Shown: positions 63,201-64,000 of the stretch, piece by piece | Numbering within the stretch: position 1 is the first letter of the stretch | How the letters are laid out: every line of letters starts with the position of its first letter | NCBI RefSeq assembly: GCF_025685685.1 | Contig: NZ_JAGSYH010000001.1 | Span: 124,001-188,000, forward strand | DNA length: 64,000 nucleotides | Origin: Acidicapsa dinghuensis | GTDB lineage: Bacteria > Acidobacteriota > Terriglobia > Terriglobales > Acidobacteriaceae | Direction: 5' to 3' | Translations under genes and position numbers: made by a program | The notes under the pieces: model-generated | Databases searched by the model: none | Seen by the model: only the letters and a program-made list of their open reading frames with translations | Told to the model about the DNA's origin: nothing

Positions 63201-63889
63201 GGAACTCAGGTGGTTCTGGCAACACTTCGGCGTTCTCTCCCTATAACCCCGGGCGTGCCTGGGCCATCGCTCCGGATAACGTTCCGATCACCGGATCGCT
63301 CGCTGTGGTGTACGATCTGCCGTTCGGCACCGGCAAGCAGCTCCTGAACGGAGGCGGCGCGATGAACAAACTGGCAAGTGGGTGGCAAATTAGCCCAATC
63401 TACCGGTACGAGTTCGGAACACCGTTCTCGTTCAGCTCATCGACTTGCACCACGTCCACTGTCGCAGGTTCCTTCCGCGAAGGTTGCGTACCGGGCGTCG
63501 TCCCAGGGCAGCCGACGCAGCCACACGGACGGGATGGATTCAATCCAGCACATGCGTCGAACTACCTCAACGCCGCGGCCTTTGAAAACCAAAGCGCCTT
63601 CACCGCCTTCGGATACACGGGCTATGGGAAGGGGGTCTCGACCGTCTATGGACCCTCTTATCAAGACCTGGATGTGTCCTTCACCAAAAACACGAAGATC
63701 ACCGAAAGGCTGAACTTCAAGTTCTCGTCAAACTTCTTCAATGCTCTCAACTATCACGCACTGATTTCGCAAGGAAACGGCCCCGGTGGTGCGTTTGTCA
63801 CAGATGTAGCCAACCCGGCCTTTGGAACCTGGAATGGCGACGCATCGACGCCGCGTACGATCCAGTTCGCGGGACGGTTTGAATTCTAA
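60275..63889 (+). CDS. Oar-like TonB-dependent outer-membrane receptor
   Basis: A 1204-aa protein with a signal peptide (LLLLFLGVFLVFAGSRGYG). A carboxypeptidase-regulatory-like domain is at about residues 28-115 (ASLEGTVTDPNNAAIPGAKLTL, SGEFSFHNLTPGKY), then a plug (TLQDFPLTISGA...SPDITSEVHILTANYDAQYGN) and a large beta-barrel ending in the aromatic terminus TIQFAGRFEF. ATG 60275 has CAGGAG upstream. This is the Oar-type receptor greatly expanded in acidobacteria and used for uptake of large substrates. The gene is monocistronic: its own promoter and operator upstream and a terminator hairpin after the stop. No TonB box was pinpointed. Confidence 0.92.
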   Translation: MKKFTSKKHSLLLLFLGVFLVFAGSRGYGQDTNASLEGTVTDPNNAAIPGAKLTLTNLATGFQTNFVSDASGEFSFHNLTPGKYDLAAEATGFKSSTQKGIELAINQAARLDLHLAIGNAAETVTVSGDASLINYDNPTLEGGIAPETLQDFPLTISGAPRSSVTVAILLPGVTTGGGGNAYNSRSNGGLVSGDEAIVDGATAMEGFMNQSGMVSLETDFGMSPDITSEVHILTANYDAQYGNTTSGQLIVETKSGGEKFHGSAYEYIRNDDLNATPYGGTKPPDKENDFGANIGGPIWLPKLHGDHSWAKGYFYFNWEGFQDHGGANSSTLSIASAADRNGNFSGWGSQLYYPNDPAKYGTDAGTPIAYNGVTNQINPIYEDPIAAAWIAAMPTPTNNGEINNYYIPVAGQGSLTSSENVYFWRTDFNLGSRDHLYYTYWWQYSGINAQTNLPIALSTASPANPENAPIQRLNWEHNFSDVMTNHLTLGYLNRNEGYYALNGHASLPKVSGVANPAYLPEMTFGSYYSQLGNNDPPDSAETKTTRGTYALNDVATRVIGRHTLKGGFEWRLAGTSIHEGTNQGGTFNFNADTTGTTSTALCPAGCPGDPMASFYLGAVGGASVTYYNVHAEYPRQDGYAAHIGDSWRINPRLTLDYSLRWDYIQPFREKFDNLSFFDPLGANPDAVTTSGTQLAGRLAFAGTKWGAASYGADFPEMAHHNNLAPRVGFSYAVNDKTVVRAGYGIYFGQAFYPGWGGGMSQDGFNKYLNLSESPSGSFKVPALYLNNGISAGQTGSTASNINSGFDNGTSPSLYRPLDGNKRPYSSQWNLTIEHQLPHNFYASVSYVGTKGTHLPSALSPLNVLNPNNPAIFALGSDLNVSYTAADGPATFAKDGIAVPYVGWATQMTGCSPTIQQALLPYPQYCGDLQGDNEGHANSIFNSFQGKIERHINNGLYLLGSITLAKLYTNGTFSTQGNSGGSGNTSAFSPYNPGRAWAIAPDNVPITGSLAVVYDLPFGTGKQLLNGGGAMNKLASGWQISPIYRYEFGTPFSFSSSTCTTSTVAGSFREGCVPGVVPGQPTQPHGRDGFNPAHASNYLNAAAFENQSAFTAFGYTGYGKGVSTVYGPSYQDLDVSFTKNTKITERLNFKFSSNFFNALNYHALISQGNGPGGAFVTDVANPAFGTWNGDASTPRTIQFAGRFEF

Positions 63890-63920
63890 GCTGGCCGTTA
63901 ACTTTAGCGCATCACTTACA

Positions 63921-63950
63921 CGCCATCAGGCTGGTTTCAGCCTGATGGCG
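63921..63950 (+). terminator. Rho-independent terminator
   Basis: Perfect 13-bp stem CGCCATCAGGCTG / CAGCCTGATGGCG around GTTT, followed by TTGTTT. It is 31 bp after the stop of the TonB-dependent receptor gene. Confidence 0.88.
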
Positions 63951-64000
63951 TTGTTTCATCGGGCAGATGTACGGCAGCCGTAGATTGCGATCCTGCAGAA

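Overview
The window looks like chromosomal DNA from an acidobacterium, probably class Terriglobia. The right end carries an Oar-like TonB-dependent receptor with a carboxypeptidase-regulatory N-terminus, an FG-GAP/UnbV secreted protein, S53 (pro-kumamolisin) peptidases and an ECF sigma factor / PKN-type Ser/Thr kinase pair, a combination typical of that group. This assignment is inferred from gene content only. Fragments of tRNA-Leu(UAA) genes divide the window into blocks, suggesting repeated insertion of islands at leucine tRNA genes. No integrase was recognised.

Block 1 (1-5.6 kb) has an end of an upstream gene, an intact tRNA-Leu(UAA) interrupted by a group I intron, a Sel1-repeat protein with a helical partner, a protein with a degenerate serine-recombinase-like domain, and a radical SAM enzyme resembling the Tes/Mss membrane-spanning-lipid synthases.

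Block 2 (6.0-26.4 kb) is a defence island built around DNA phosphorothioation (Dnd). dndA is read leftwards with a second DndB-like DGQHR protein and an HNH endonuclease. dndB-C-D-E, a phosphorothioation-associated methyltransferase-like gene and a three-gene module ending in a BrxD/DUF2791-like P-loop ATPase form one tightly coupled nine-gene rightward operon in all but name (the start and stop codons overlap or nearly touch throughout). Converging on it is a four-gene module: PLD-helicase, 60-aa protein, SMC-like ATPase and a Dnd-associated protein 4-like gene. A HEPN-like protein follows. One modification operon is therefore flanked by three candidate effector modules; the BrxD-like triad and the HNH/DGQHR pair are the best candidates for undescribed restriction functions.

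Block 3 (26.4-37.7 kb) is a decayed mobilisation module: ArdC-type antirestriction protein, frameshifted parB fragment, RHH accessory protein, type IV coupling protein and MobF relaxase-helicase, then hipBA, a relic of a second divergent relaxase, and a TPR/transmembrane/coiled-coil protein. There are no mating-channel genes in view, so it would need a helper.

Block 4 (37.9-57.75 kb) lies between two truncated tRNA-Leu copies. It holds a 5'-truncated SIR2-like gene, an intact IS3-family element with a 4-bp target duplication, secreted and membrane proteins of unknown function, a frameshifted S53 peptidase beside a truncated ECF sigma gene, and a leftward run ECF sigma - PKN kinase with TPRs - small protein - c-type cytochrome-like protein - intact S53 peptidase. 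The broken pair looks like a decayed paralogue of the intact set.

Block 5 (57.8-64 kb) has the FG-GAP/UnbV protein, a promoter with a LacI-type operator, and the TonB-dependent receptor closed by a strong terminator hairpin.
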